From Phytohabitans houttuyneae (lineage in GTDB: Bacteria; Actinomycetota; Actinomycetes; Mycobacteriales; Micromonosporaceae), in the NCBI RefSeq assembly GCF_011764425.1, contig NZ_BLPF01000001.1, forward strand, positions 372,001 through 436,000: DNA of 64,000 nucleotides, read 5' to 3'. Below, in pieces: positions 26,733-37,571 of this stretch (its first letter is position 1; each line of letters opens with the position of its first letter). The notes below the pieces were generated by a model. It ran no database searches. It worked only from the letters and a program-made list of their open reading frames with translations, and was not told the DNA's origin. The position numbers were made by a program, and so were the translations under genes.

Positions 26733-27625
26733 CCCTTGACTCCCCCACTCACCAGGTCGAGCCGCCAGTACCGCTGCAGGAACAGGAACAGCGCGACGAG
26801 CGGCAGCACGGACAGGAAGACACCCATGACGACCAGGGAGTACAGGGCGGGCTGGCTGGCACCCTGGTTGAGCATCGTGAACAGGCCCACGGTCATCGGG
26901 AAGCGGCCGTCGTCGGAGATCATGATGTACGGCAGCAGGAAGTTGTTCCAGATCGCGACGAACTGCAGCAGCAGCAGCGTCACCATGCCCGGGATCATCG
27001 GCGGCAGCCCGACCTTCCAGGCCAGCCGGTACTCGCCCGCGCCGTCGATCCGCCCGGCCTCCAGCATGTCGTCGGAGACGACCGAGGCGGCGTAGATCCG
27101 GGACAGGTAGATGCCGTACGGGCTGATGATGCTCGGCAGCAGCACCGACCAGTACGAGTTGACCAGGTCGAGCTCGGACATCAGCAGGTACTGCGGCACG
27201 GCGAGCGTGATCTGCGGTACCAGCACGCCGGCGAGGATCGTCATGAAGATCAGCTCGCGGCCGACGAAGTCGTACTTGGCCAGCGCGTACCCGGCGAGCG
27301 TGGAGACCGCGACCGACAGCACCGAGCCGACGCCCGCGTACAGCAGGCTGTTGAGGGCCCACTTGAGGAACACGCCGTCGCGGAAGTCGAGCAGGTGCGT
27401 GACGTTGTACTGGAACCCGCCCTGGAAGCTCGGCCAGAACGAGAACGTGCTGAACAGCTCGCTCGGGCCCTTCGTGGCGGCGATCGCGACCCAGACCACG
27501 GGCGCGAGGCAGTACACGGCGCCGAGCAGCAGCAGCGCGGTCGGTACCCACCGCGTGCGCGGCTTTTCCGGGCGCGGGACCGGCCGGGTCCGCGCGGGCG
27601 CCGGTCGCTCGGTGAGGACGCTCAT
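26729..27625 (-). CDS. MalG-type sugar ABC permease
   Basis: 298 residues, six predicted membrane helices. The docking loop EAGRIDGAGEYRLAWKVGLPPMIPG is the EAA motif of carbohydrate (CUT1) permeases, and FLQRYWRLDLVSGGVKG is the usual MalG C-terminus. It pairs with the MalF-type permease upstream. No ATPase is encoded here; as in many actinomycetes, a shared MsiK-like ATPase encoded elsewhere probably drives transport (inference). Its ATG overlaps the stop of the 84-nt repeat micro-ORF. Confidence 0.93.
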   Translation of the reverse strand: MSVLTERPAPARTRPVPRPEKPRTRWVPTALLLLGAVYCLAPVVWVAIAATKGPSELFSTFSFWPSFQGGFQYNVTHLLDFRDGVFLKWALNSLLYAGVGSVLSVAVSTLAGYALAKYDFVGRELIFMTILAGVLVPQITLAVPQYLLMSELDLVNSYWSVLLPSIISPYGIYLSRIYAASVVSDDMLEAGRIDGAGEYRLAWKVGLPPMIPGMVTLLLLQFVAIWNNFLLPYIMISDDGRFPMTVGLFTMLNQGASQPALYSLVVMGVFLSVLPLVALFLFLQRYWRLDLVSGGVKG

Positions 27626-27705
27626 GCCCGTCCTCGCTTCGCTGCGGGCGGGCACGAGGCTCCACGAGGGCTGTGCCTGATGATTCGCTCGCTGCGCTCG
27701 CTCAT
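27622..27705 (-). repeat. Coupled micro-ORF repeat S1 between the two sugar permeases
   Basis: An 84-nt cassette fills the gap between the MalF-type stop and MalG-type start. Its ATG overlaps the upstream stop (ATGA) and its TGA overlaps the downstream ATG. It encodes 27 residues, MSERSERIIRHS then PPAAKRGRA at the end. The same layout and length, with near-identical ends, occurs at 37488-37571 in an unrelated operon. The right end supplies AGCGAGGAC as ribosome-binding site for the next gene. Whether the peptide is made is unknown. Confidence 0.85.
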
Positions 27706-28637
27706 CGGTCCCTCCCGAAGGCCCGCCGCTGCAACACCGTGAGCACCGCGACCGACACGGCGAGCGTGCCGAGCGCGAGCACCACCGACGCGGCCGCGGC
27801 GCTGTAGAGGTCCGCGTTGACGAACGCGTCCCGGTAGATCGTCATGAGCGGCACCCAGGTCTGCGAGACGGTGTCGGTGAGCGGCTGGAGCGTCGCCGGC
27901 TCGGTGTAGACCTGGAGCGTGGAGATCATCGCGAAGATGGCGGTCATGATGACGGCCGGCATGATCAGCGGCACCTTCACGCGCAGCGCGATCTGCACCT
28001 CGTTTGCGCCGTCGATGCGGGCCGCGTCGTACATCTCCTGCGGCACCCCGCGCAGCGCGGTGAACAGCACGATCATGTTGAACCCGACGCCGCCCCACAC
28101 GCCGATGTTGGCGACCGAGAAGAGCACCGAGCCGGGCGCGAGGAAGTCCGGCGCCGGGAGCCCCACCGCCTCGAACACGTCCCGGATCGGGCTCACGTTG
28201 GGCAGGTAGAGGAAGCCCCACAGCAGGGAGGCGATCACGCCGGGCACCGCGTACGGCAGGAAGATGCCGATCCGGGAGAACGCGCCGAAGCGCACCCGCG
28301 GCGTGTCCAGCAGCAGCGCGAAGAGCAGGGCGAGGCCGAGCATGGTGGGCACGACGATCAGGCCGTACAGCAGCATGCGCAGCAGGCCGTCGACGTACGC
28401 CGAGTCGGTGAGCACGCTCGCGTAGTTGTCGAGGCCGACGAACGTCTCCTTGCGGATGCCCAGCCCGCCGCCGGTGACCCGGGCCGCGCGCAGGCTGAGG
28501 TACACCGTGTACCCGATCGGGACCAGCAGGAAGAGCACGAGCAGGACGATGGCCGGGGCCAACAGCACGTACGGGGTCGGGCCGCCGCGCCGGCTGGGCC
28601 GGCGACGGCGGCGGACCGCGGTGGCGGCGGATACCAT
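27702..28637 (-). CDS. MalF-type sugar ABC permease
   Basis: 311 residues with about six helices (YVLLAPAIVLLVLFLLVPIGYTVYLSL at the start). The EAA loop reads YDAARIDGANEVQIALRVKVPLIMP. Second gene of the operon, separated from the binding protein by the S3 repeat and from its MalG partner by S1. ATG 28637. Confidence 0.93.
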   Translation of the reverse strand: MVSAATAVRRRRRPSRRGGPTPYVLLAPAIVLLVLFLLVPIGYTVYLSLRAARVTGGGLGIRKETFVGLDNYASVLTDSAYVDGLLRMLLYGLIVVPTMLGLALLFALLLDTPRVRFGAFSRIGIFLPYAVPGVIASLLWGFLYLPNVSPIRDVFEAVGLPAPDFLAPGSVLFSVANIGVWGGVGFNMIVLFTALRGVPQEMYDAARIDGANEVQIALRVKVPLIMPAVIMTAIFAMISTLQVYTEPATLQPLTDTVSQTWVPLMTIYRDAFVNADLYSAAAASVVLALGTLAVSVAVLTVLQRRAFGRDR

Positions 28638-28639
28638 GC

Positions 28640-28711
28640 TTACCTCGCTCCGCCGCTCGGCGCTCGTCCACCATCGTGGTCGAGGTCCGTAGCCTCCCGG
28701 CTCCCGCTCAT
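28640..28711 (-). repeat. Junction micro-ORF repeat S3
   Basis: Between the binding protein and the MalF-type gene. An ATG overlapping the upstream stop (TGATG) opens a 23-residue ORF, MSGSREATDLDHDGG then APSGGAR, ending in TAA 2 nt before the next ATG. It resembles S1 and S2 in placement and in its AGCGGAGCGAGG end, but is a divergent version. Confidence 0.6.
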
Positions 28712-30045
28712 CACGCCTCCTTGACCTCGAAGCCCTGCTTCTTGAGGTCGGCGACGGACGCGGCCTGGATGGCGTCGACGGCGGCGGCGAAGTCGGACTT
28801 GTCCTGGATCGCCTTGGCGAAGATGTCGTTGTACTGGCTGTACGTCACATTGACGTTCGGCGCCCAGTTGAAGCCGCGCGCGGTCTTGGCGATCTCGGCG
28901 GCATCGGTGAAGAACGTGGGCTGGTTGGGCATCATCGCCGGCGCCTTGTTGAGCTGCGGGCTGGACTGTCCCTTGGACGCGGCCGGGTAGATGCCGCCCT
29001 CGGAGATGAGCGCGTCGAGCGCCTCCTGGTCGGTGTTGAGCCACCTGACGAACTTCTCCGCCTGCGCCCGCTGCGACGACTTGCTGGAGATGGCGGTGGC
29101 GGAGCCACCCCAGTAGCCGCTGGCCGGCGCGGCGGCGTCCCACTGCGGCATCGGCACCATGCGCCACTTGCCCTTGGTGCTCGGCGCGACGCCTTCCAGC
29201 ACGCCGGCGCCCCAGATCGCACTGGGCCAGGCCAGCAGCGTGCCGTCGGTCATCGCCTTGTTCCACTCAGGGGTGTACATCGGCTTGCCGGAGAGGACGT
29301 CGGCGTTGACAAGCTCGCCCCAGAAGGAGGCGACCTTCTTCGTCGGCTCGTCATTGATGCGCACGGTCCACGTACCGTTGTCGTTGGTCCACCAGTTGGC
29401 GCCGGCCTGCTCGGCCAGCCCCGCGAACCAGCCCGGGTCGCCGGAGGAGAAGGTGGCCAGGTACCGCTTGCTGTCCTTCTGCCGCACCTGCCGCGCCACG
29501 CCGGCGAACTCGTCCCACGTCTTCGGCACCGTGAGGCCGAGCTGCTGGAAGAGGTCTTCGCGGTAGTACAGCATCATCGGGCCGACGTCCTGCGGTATCC
29601 CGTACGTCTTGCCGCCGAACGAGGTCAGCGCCCAGGTCCCCGCGGTGAAGTCGCCCTTGATGCCGTCGGCCAGGGACGTGAGGTCGGCGGCGACGCCGTT
29701 GGTGATGAGCACCGGAAGCGCCTGGTACTCGGCGTGGATCAGGTCGGGTGCGTTGCCCGCGCGGTGCGCGGTCAGCGTCTTGGTGATCAGCTCTTCACCC
29801 TGGGCCTGGTTGCTCACCGTGACCTTCTGGGTGGGGTTCTTCGCGTTCCAGATGTCGACGACCTTCTGGATGTTGGTGGTCCAGGTCCAGAACGTCAGGT
29901 TGGCCGGGGCGTCGGGGTCGCCCGCGGTCTGTGCCGGCTCCTCGTCGTCACCGCTGCACGCGGCGAGGAAGGCCGGCATCGTGGCGGCCGCGCCGATGGT
30001 GGCGATGCCCTTGAGGAAGCCGCGCCGTTGGATCCGCTGAGTCAT
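28711..30045 (-). CDS. Sugar ABC transporter substrate-binding lipoprotein
   Basis: 444 residues. The signal combines a Tat motif (QRRGFLKGIATIG) with a lipobox (PAFLAACSG), so it is probably exported folded and lipidated. The body is a family 1 carbohydrate-binding fold (NLTFWTWTTNIQKVVDIWNAKNP, YGIPQDVGPMMLYYREDLF). It delivers oligosaccharide to the two permeases that follow. First gene of the LacI-controlled operon; ATG 30045, with a LacI-type operator 44 bp upstream. Confidence 0.93.
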   Translation of the reverse strand: MTQRIQRRGFLKGIATIGAAATMPAFLAACSGDDEEPAQTAGDPDAPANLTFWTWTTNIQKVVDIWNAKNPTQKVTVSNQAQGEELITKTLTAHRAGNAPDLIHAEYQALPVLITNGVAADLTSLADGIKGDFTAGTWALTSFGGKTYGIPQDVGPMMLYYREDLFQQLGLTVPKTWDEFAGVARQVRQKDSKRYLATFSSGDPGWFAGLAEQAGANWWTNDNGTWTVRINDEPTKKVASFWGELVNADVLSGKPMYTPEWNKAMTDGTLLAWPSAIWGAGVLEGVAPSTKGKWRMVPMPQWDAAAPASGYWGGSATAISSKSSQRAQAEKFVRWLNTDQEALDALISEGGIYPAASKGQSSPQLNKAPAMMPNQPTFFTDAAEIAKTARGFNWAPNVNVTYSQYNDIFAKAIQDKSDFAAAVDAIQAASVADLKKQGFEVKEA

Positions 30046-30088
30046 GGGGGTGCCCTCCTGAGTTCACTCGAAGGGGTAGCAGTCTCTC

Positions 30089-30131
30089 TGTGAGCGTTCA
30101 CAGAATCGGCGCGTCGCCGAGGCTGTGTCAA
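30089..30131 (-). promoter_or_regulatory. LacI-type operator O1 and promoter of the sugar operon
   Basis: TGTGAGCGTTCACA (30089-30102) is a near-perfect palindrome. On the minus strand TTGACA (30131-30126) is a consensus -35 and GATTCT (30107-30102) a weak -10 after 18 bp. The operator therefore covers the start of transcription. Two related sites lie at 30193 and 34706. Confidence 0.75.
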
Positions 30132-30192
30132 GGCTTCGTTGCGGATTTGTTTCCGCTGTCAATCTGCGCTCAGCGGTTGACTCTGGTGTGCC

Positions 30193-30206
30193 TGTGAGCG
30201 GTCACG
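30193..30206 (+). promoter_or_regulatory. LacI-type operator O2 before the VOC-SDR pair
   Basis: TGTGAGCGGTCACG, 15 bp before the GTG at 30221. It has the same TGTGAGCG half-site as O1 and O3 and faces the divergent sugar operon. Confidence 0.6.
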
Positions 30207-30220
30207 GTAGGGTGCCGGTC

Positions 30221-30916
30221 GTGACGACACGTTCCGCTGGGCTGCGGCAGGTGCGGCTCGGTTCCCGCGACCTCGACCGATCCGCGGCCTTCTATCGCGA
30301 CCTGCTCGGCTTCGACGAGGTGCCCGCGGCCGGCCCGCACGCGCGGTGCTTCGCGGCCGGCGAGGTGCGCGTCCTGGTCACCGAGGTCGAGCCGGGCGCC
30401 GACCTCGGCGGCTGGGTCGACGACGACCTGCAGGGCGGTGTCCGGCACTTCGGCATGAAGGTCGGCGACATCGACGCCCGCGTCCGCGACCTCGCGGCGG
30501 CCGGGGTCACCGTGCTCTCGCCCCCGGCCGACGTGCTCGGCGACGTGCGGATCGCGTTCTTCCTCGACCCGGACGGCGCCCGGCTGGAGTTCGTCCAGGG
30601 CAACCTTTCCTACCAGCACGTGTTCGCGCCGGATCTGGCCGCCGCCGAGGCCGCGACGAGGGCGGCGCCGGGCGAGCGGCCGCGCTTCGACCACGTGGCG
30701 ATCACGGTCGAGGACCTGCCGGCGGCGCTGCGCGAGTTCGACTACGAGGTGATCGGGGAGATCCGCCACCACGACGACGCGCGCGGCTTCCTCATGACCT
30801 ACCTGCGGGCCGGCCCGGCGGTGCTCGAGGTGTTCAGCTTCGACGTGCCGGTGCGCCCCCGGCCGCTCACGATCGAGGGCGTGCTCGGCTTCCAAGGATT
30901 CGAGGTCGACCGATGA
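30221..30916 (+). CDS. VOC-superfamily protein (glyoxalase/dioxygenase fold)
   Basis: 231 residues from GTG 30221, made of two VOC modules. The first (LRQVRLGSRDLDRSAAFYRDLLGFDEV to FFLDPDGARLEFVQG) and second (FDHVAITVEDLPAALREF to FSFDV) are both recognisable. A His and a Glu in the first (VRHFGMKV, LEF) could bind metal. The family includes glyoxalases, dioxygenases and epimerases. It is coupled to an SDR (ATGA) and carries a LacI-type operator, so it may act on the imported sugar or a product, but no reaction can be named. Confidence 0.82.
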   Translation: MTTRSAGLRQVRLGSRDLDRSAAFYRDLLGFDEVPAAGPHARCFAAGEVRVLVTEVEPGADLGGWVDDDLQGGVRHFGMKVGDIDARVRDLAAAGVTVLSPPADVLGDVRIAFFLDPDGARLEFVQGNLSYQHVFAPDLAAAEAATRAAPGERPRFDHVAITVEDLPAALREFDYEVIGEIRHHDDARGFLMTYLRAGPAVLEVFSFDVPVRPRPLTIEGVLGFQGFEVDR

Positions 30917-31787
30917 GCGGGACCCTGGCGAGCAGGTGCCTGGTGACCGGGTCGTCGGACGGCATCGGCGCGAAGGTCGCCGAGGTGCTGGAAGGCATGG
31001 GCCACGACGTGGTCCGGCACGCCCGCGACGAGGCGAAGGCGGCGCGGCTGCGCGAGGCCGGCGCGGGCGAGGTGGTGGTCGGCGACCTCGCATCACTCGC
31101 CTCCACCCGCGACATGGCGGCGGCGCTGCGGGCGGGCGCCCCGTTCGACGTGGTTGTGCACAACGCCGGCTGGCTGCCGCCGGAAGGCCCCCGGCCGGTG
31201 ACCGCAGACGGGCTGGAGCGCACCTTCCAGGTCAACGCGCTCTCGGCGTACCTGCTCACCGCCCTGCTCCCGCTGCCGTCCCGGCTCGTCTACGTCAGCT
31301 CCGACTCGATCGTCCGCGGCCGGATCGACCTCGACGACCTGCAGCACGCGGCGGCGTGGACCGCCGACAGCGCGTACGCCGACTCGAAGCTCGCGATGAC
31401 CGCGATCGCGTTCGCCGTCGCCCGCCGCTACCCGGCCCTGCGCGTCAACGCCGTGCATCCCGGCTGGATCCGCACCAAGATGAGCGGCTTCCCGGCCCAG
31501 GGGCCGGCAAGCTCCGGCCCGAGGAGCGCAGCGACGAGGGCGGAGCGCGCCGGCCTCCCGGGGCCGCCAGCGAGCGAAGCGAGCGCGAACAAACCAGCCC
31601 CCTCGACGTGGCCGCCGGCGCCGACACGCCCGTGTGGCTGTCCACATCGGACGAGCCGGCGACCGGCCAGTTCTTCCACGACCGCCGGGTGGTGCGCCTC
31701 AACGAGCAGGCGTACGACCCGGAGGTACAGGACGCGCTGGTGGAGCACTGCGCCCGGCTCACCGGGGCGGCGCTCCCTCCAGCGTGA
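30913..31787 (+). CDS. SDR-family oxidoreductase with in-frame repeat insert (frameshifted)
   Basis: About 291 residues after correcting one base. The Rossmann start VTGSSDGIGAKVAEVL, VVHNAGWLP, catalytic Ser in LVYVSSDS and AYADSKLAM (YxxxK) are all intact. The frame breaks in GGGG at 31500-31503; one added G lets the reading frame run through a GAGCG-rich insert (31504-31592, reading EERSDEGGA, then ASERSERE) into the normal end (VAAGADTPVWLSTSDEP, FFHDRRVV). The end region identifies the protein-modification-tolerant C-terminus of the family. Coupled to the VOC gene. Substrate unknown. Confidence 0.8.
31504..31592 (+). repeat. GAGCG-rich repeat insert S5 inside the SDR gene
   Basis: Contains GCTCCG (31511) paired with CGGAGC (31541), GAGGAGCGCAGCGACGAG, and AGCGAGCGAAGCGAGCG. 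It reads SERSERE in the sense frame, as in the S1 and S2 micro-ORFs. It lies between motifs that are adjacent in ordinary SDR proteins. Confidence 0.65.
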
Positions 31788-31792
31788 CGAGG

Positions 31793-34724
<2,932 letters not shown>

Positions 34725-34760
34725 CTAGCCTGCACTGCTTCCCCGCCGTTATCGTGAACC

Positions 34761-35522
34761 ATGCGCCGCTGGACCCTGGTCGGGGCGGCCGCGGTGGTGG
34801 CGCTCCTGCTGCTCGCGGTCGCGCTGGTCCGATGGGGCCCGGGTGGCGGTTCGCCCGAGGCCGAGCCGACCCCGTCGCCCAAGCCGACCGCCGTGGAGGA
34901 GCTGAGCGCCGCCGAGGTGTACCAGACGGTCGCCCCGTCGATCGTCATCGTCGAGCGGCTCGCCGCCGGTGACCGGGTCGAAGGCACCGGCACGGGCGTG
35001 GTGGCCAGCGACACCGGCGTGATCCTGACCGCGCTGCACGTGGTCAAGGGCGGCAGCGCGGTGCGGGTCACGTTCGCCGACGGCACGCGCTCGGCCGCGA
35101 CCGTCGAGGCGAGCGACCCGGAAAATGACATCGCCGCGCTCTCAGTGGCCAGCCTCCCGACCGTGCTGGTGCCCGCCACGATCGGCAACTCCGGCCGTCT
35201 CGCGGTCGGCGACACGGTCGTCGCCGTCGGCAACCAGCTCGGCATGACCAGCAGCGCGACCTCGGGCGTGGTCTCGGGCCTGGACCGGGCCGCGTCCGGC
35301 AACGACGGCACGCGGCTGGCCGGCCTCATCCAGTTCGACGCCGCGGTCAACCCGGGCAGCTCGGGCGGCCCGCTGGTCAACACCCGCGGCGAGACGGTGG
35401 GCATCGTCGTCGCCCTGGCCAACCCGACCAGCGCCGGCACGTTCATCGGCATCGGCTTCGCGGTGCCGATCGGCACCGCGCTGGGCGGCGGCCCGGGCAG
35501 CGAAGACGGACCACAGCGATGA
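34761..35522 (+). CDS. Membrane-anchored HtrA/DegP-like serine protease
   Basis: 253 residues. An N-terminal membrane helix (LVGAAAVVALLLLAVALVRW) and a Pro-rich linker lead to a trypsin-like domain with His (ILTALHVVKGG), Asp (PENDIAALSV) and Ser (NPGSSGGPLV), all in HtrA context. No PDZ domain follows, so it is a short version that ends after the protease. It would degrade or process proteins outside the membrane. 23 nt before moxR on the same strand, so it may share that operon. Confidence 0.9.
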   Translation: MRRWTLVGAAAVVALLLLAVALVRWGPGGGSPEAEPTPSPKPTAVEELSAAEVYQTVAPSIVIVERLAAGDRVEGTGTGVVASDTGVILTALHVVKGGSAVRVTFADGTRSAATVEASDPENDIAALSVASLPTVLVPATIGNSGRLAVGDTVVAVGNQLGMTSSATSGVVSGLDRAASGNDGTRLAGLIQFDAAVNPGSSGGPLVNTRGETVGIVVALANPTSAGTFIGIGFAVPIGTALGGGPGSEDGPQR

Positions 35523-35545
35523 CGAAACGACGATAGGACGCCTGG

Positions 35546-36523
35546 ATGGACACACCGGTGGAGCAGGTCCTCTACGAGGTCAAGAAGACCATCGTCGGCC
35601 AGGACATCCTGCTCGAACGGTTACTGGTGGCGATGCTCGCCCGCGGCCACATCCTCGTCGAGGGCGTGCCCGGCCTTGCCAAGACGCTCGCCGTCAAGGC
35701 GCTCGCCGGCGCGATCGGCGGGCAGTTCCACCGGATCCAGTTCACGCCCGACCTCGTGCCCGCCGACATCGTCGGCACCCGGGTCTACCACCAGCCGACC
35801 GGCGAGTTCCAGGTCTCGCTCGGGCCGGTATTCACCAACCTGCTGCTCGCCGACGAGATCAACCGGGCGCCGGCCAAGGTGCAGAGCGCGCTGCTGGAGG
35901 TCATGCAGGAGCAGCAGGTCACGATCGGGCGGGAGACGCACGAGGTGCCGCGCCCGTTCCTGGTCATGGCCACGCAAAACCCGATCGAGTCCGAGGGCAC
36001 CTATCCGCTGCCCGAGGCGCAGGTCGACCGGTTCATGATGAAGGTCGTGGTGGGGTACCCCAGCGCCACCGAGGAGTTCGTGATCGTCGAGCGGGCCATC
36101 GCGGCGCCGCCGGCCACCCAGGCGGTCGCCGACCCCGCGCGGCTCATCGCCATGCAAGCCAAGGTCGAGCAGGTGTACGTGGACCCGGCGCTGATCGAGT
36201 ACTCGGTCCGGCTCGCCGGCGCCACCCGCCGCCCCGCGGAGGTCGGCCTCGACGACCTGACGCGGTACGTGAGCTTCGGCGCCAGCCCCCGCGCCTCCAT
36301 CAACCTGGTGCTGGCCGCCCGCGCGCTCGCGTTCGTGCGGGGACGCGACTACGTGGTGCCGGCCGACCTCACCGACCTCGCGCTCGACGTGCTGCGGCAC
36401 CGGCTCGTTCTGTCGTACGAGGCACTCGCCGACGACGTCACGCCCGACGCGATCCTCACCCGGGTGCTGGCCACGCTGCCGGTGCCGGACGCGCCCTCGC
36501 GAGAAAGCGCGGCCGTCCGGTGA
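35546..36523 (+). CDS. MoxR-family AAA ATPase
   Basis: 325 residues. Walker A GVPGLAKT, Walker B LLLADEINRAP, sensor 1 MATQNPIESEGTYPLPEAQ and the family's C-terminal lid are intact. MoxR ATPases act as chaperones that remodel or activate partner proteins, typically with DUF58 and VWA proteins encoded beside them, as here. ATG 35546 with AGGACG upstream; GTGA overlap with DUF58. Confidence 0.95.
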   Translation: MDTPVEQVLYEVKKTIVGQDILLERLLVAMLARGHILVEGVPGLAKTLAVKALAGAIGGQFHRIQFTPDLVPADIVGTRVYHQPTGEFQVSLGPVFTNLLLADEINRAPAKVQSALLEVMQEQQVTIGRETHEVPRPFLVMATQNPIESEGTYPLPEAQVDRFMMKVVVGYPSATEEFVIVERAIAAPPATQAVADPARLIAMQAKVEQVYVDPALIEYSVRLAGATRRPAEVGLDDLTRYVSFGASPRASINLVLAARALAFVRGRDYVVPADLTDLALDVLRHRLVLSYEALADDVTPDAILTRVLATLPVPDAPSRESAAVR

Positions 36524-37491
36524 CCACCGCGCCCGACCGCCTGCTGCGCCGCCTGGAGTGGCAGGTCGTGCGCCGGCTCGACGGGCGGCTGCAGGGCGCC
36601 TACCGCACGGTGTTCCGCGGCACCGGCATCGACTTCGCCGACCTGCGCGGCTACACGCCGGAAGACGACGTGCGGCACATCGACTGGAACGTGACCGCCC
36701 GCCTCGACGAGCCGTACGTGCGGCAGTACACCGAGGACCGCGAGCTGACCGCCTGGCTGGTGCTGGACCGCTCGGCCTCCATGCGCTTCGGCACCGCGTC
36801 CGGGCGGGCAGGCTCCGTTCCGACGAGTCCGGAGCGCGCGGGCCGGCGGAAGCGACCGGCGAGCGCGGAGGGCGGGGACGCCGAGGGCGGCAAGGCGTCG
36901 GTGGTGACGGAGCTGGCGGTGTGCCTGGCGCGGCTGTTCACGCAGGGCGGCAACAGGGTCGGCGCGATCCTCTACGACAACCAGGTGCACCGGGTCGTCC
37001 CGGCCCGCACCGGGCGCAACCACGTGCTGCACCTGACACACGAGCTGACCAGGGACGGGCCGGCCCGCGCCGACCGCCGCCCCACCGACCTCGCCGCGAT
37101 GCTGCACCTGGCCGCCTCGACCGCGCGGCGGCGGGGGCTGGTGTTCGTGGTCTCCGACTTCATCGGCGACCTCGACTGGGAGCCGGCGCTGACCCGGCTG
37201 GCGATGCGGCACGAGGTGGTGGCCATCCGGGTCGTCGACCCGGCGGAGCTCGACCTGCCCGACCTGGGGCTGGTGCTTGTCGAGGACGCGGAGACCGGCG
37301 AGCAGCTGCTGGCCGACACCAGCGACCCGCTCTTCCGGCGGCGGCTGCGGGCCGAGGTGGACGCGCGCGAGTTCGCGGTCACCGGCGCGATCCGGCGGGC
37401 GGGGGCGGCCGCACACCGGCTCGGCACCGACCAGGACCTGGTGACCGCGCTGGTCGAGATGGCGCAGCGCTCCAAGCGGAGGCGAGCGTGA
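36520..37491 (+). CDS. DUF58 protein with in-frame repeat insert
   Basis: 323 residues from GTG 36520. The family motif GTGIDFADLRGYTPEDDVRHIDWNVTAR and the degenerate VWA fold (WLVLDRSASMRFGT) are present. An extra stretch of about 27 residues (GSVPTSPERAGRRKRPASAEGGDAEGG) then interrupts the usual FGT-x-KxxVVTELAVCLARL transition. The insert carries GCTCCG/CGGAGC and GACGAG like the SDR insert S5. The protein is thought to work with MoxR and the VWA proteins at the membrane. Its stop overlaps the GTG of the S2 micro-ORF. Confidence 0.9.
   Translation: MTTAPDRLLRRLEWQVVRRLDGRLQGAYRTVFRGTGIDFADLRGYTPEDDVRHIDWNVTARLDEPYVRQYTEDRELTAWLVLDRSASMRFGTASGRAGSVPTSPERAGRRKRPASAEGGDAEGGKASVVTELAVCLARLFTQGGNRVGAILYDNQVHRVVPARTGRNHVLHLTHELTRDGPARADRRPTDLAAMLHLAASTARRRGLVFVVSDFIGDLDWEPALTRLAMRHEVVAIRVVDPAELDLPDLGLVLVEDAETGEQLLADTSDPLFRRRLRAEVDAREFAVTGAIRRAGAAAHRLGTDQDLVTALVEMAQRSKRRRA
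36803..36891 (+). repeat. GAGCG-rich in-frame insert S6 inside the DUF58 gene
   Basis: GCTCCG (36812-36817) pairs with CGGAGC (36830-36835), with GACGAG between and CGGAGCGCGC after, matching the order seen in S5. The length keeps the frame. It codes for a basic, disorder-prone stretch. Confidence 0.55.
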
Positions 37492-37571
37492 GCGAGCGCA
37501 GCGAGCGAACCATCGGGCCCAGCGCGTCTTGTGGCTCATGGCCGCCCGCAGCGAAGCGAGGACGGTCATGA
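37488..37571 (+). repeat. Coupled micro-ORF repeat S2 between DUF58 and VWA genes
   Basis: An 84-nt cassette whose GTG overlaps the DUF58 stop (GTGA) and whose TGA overlaps the VWA start (ATGA). It encodes 27 residues, MSERSERTIGPS then PPAAKRGRS. The first 21 and last 31 nt of the stop-to-start interval are almost identical to S1, while the middle differs. It brings its own AGCGAGGAC ribosome-binding site for the VWA gene. Confidence 0.85.
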
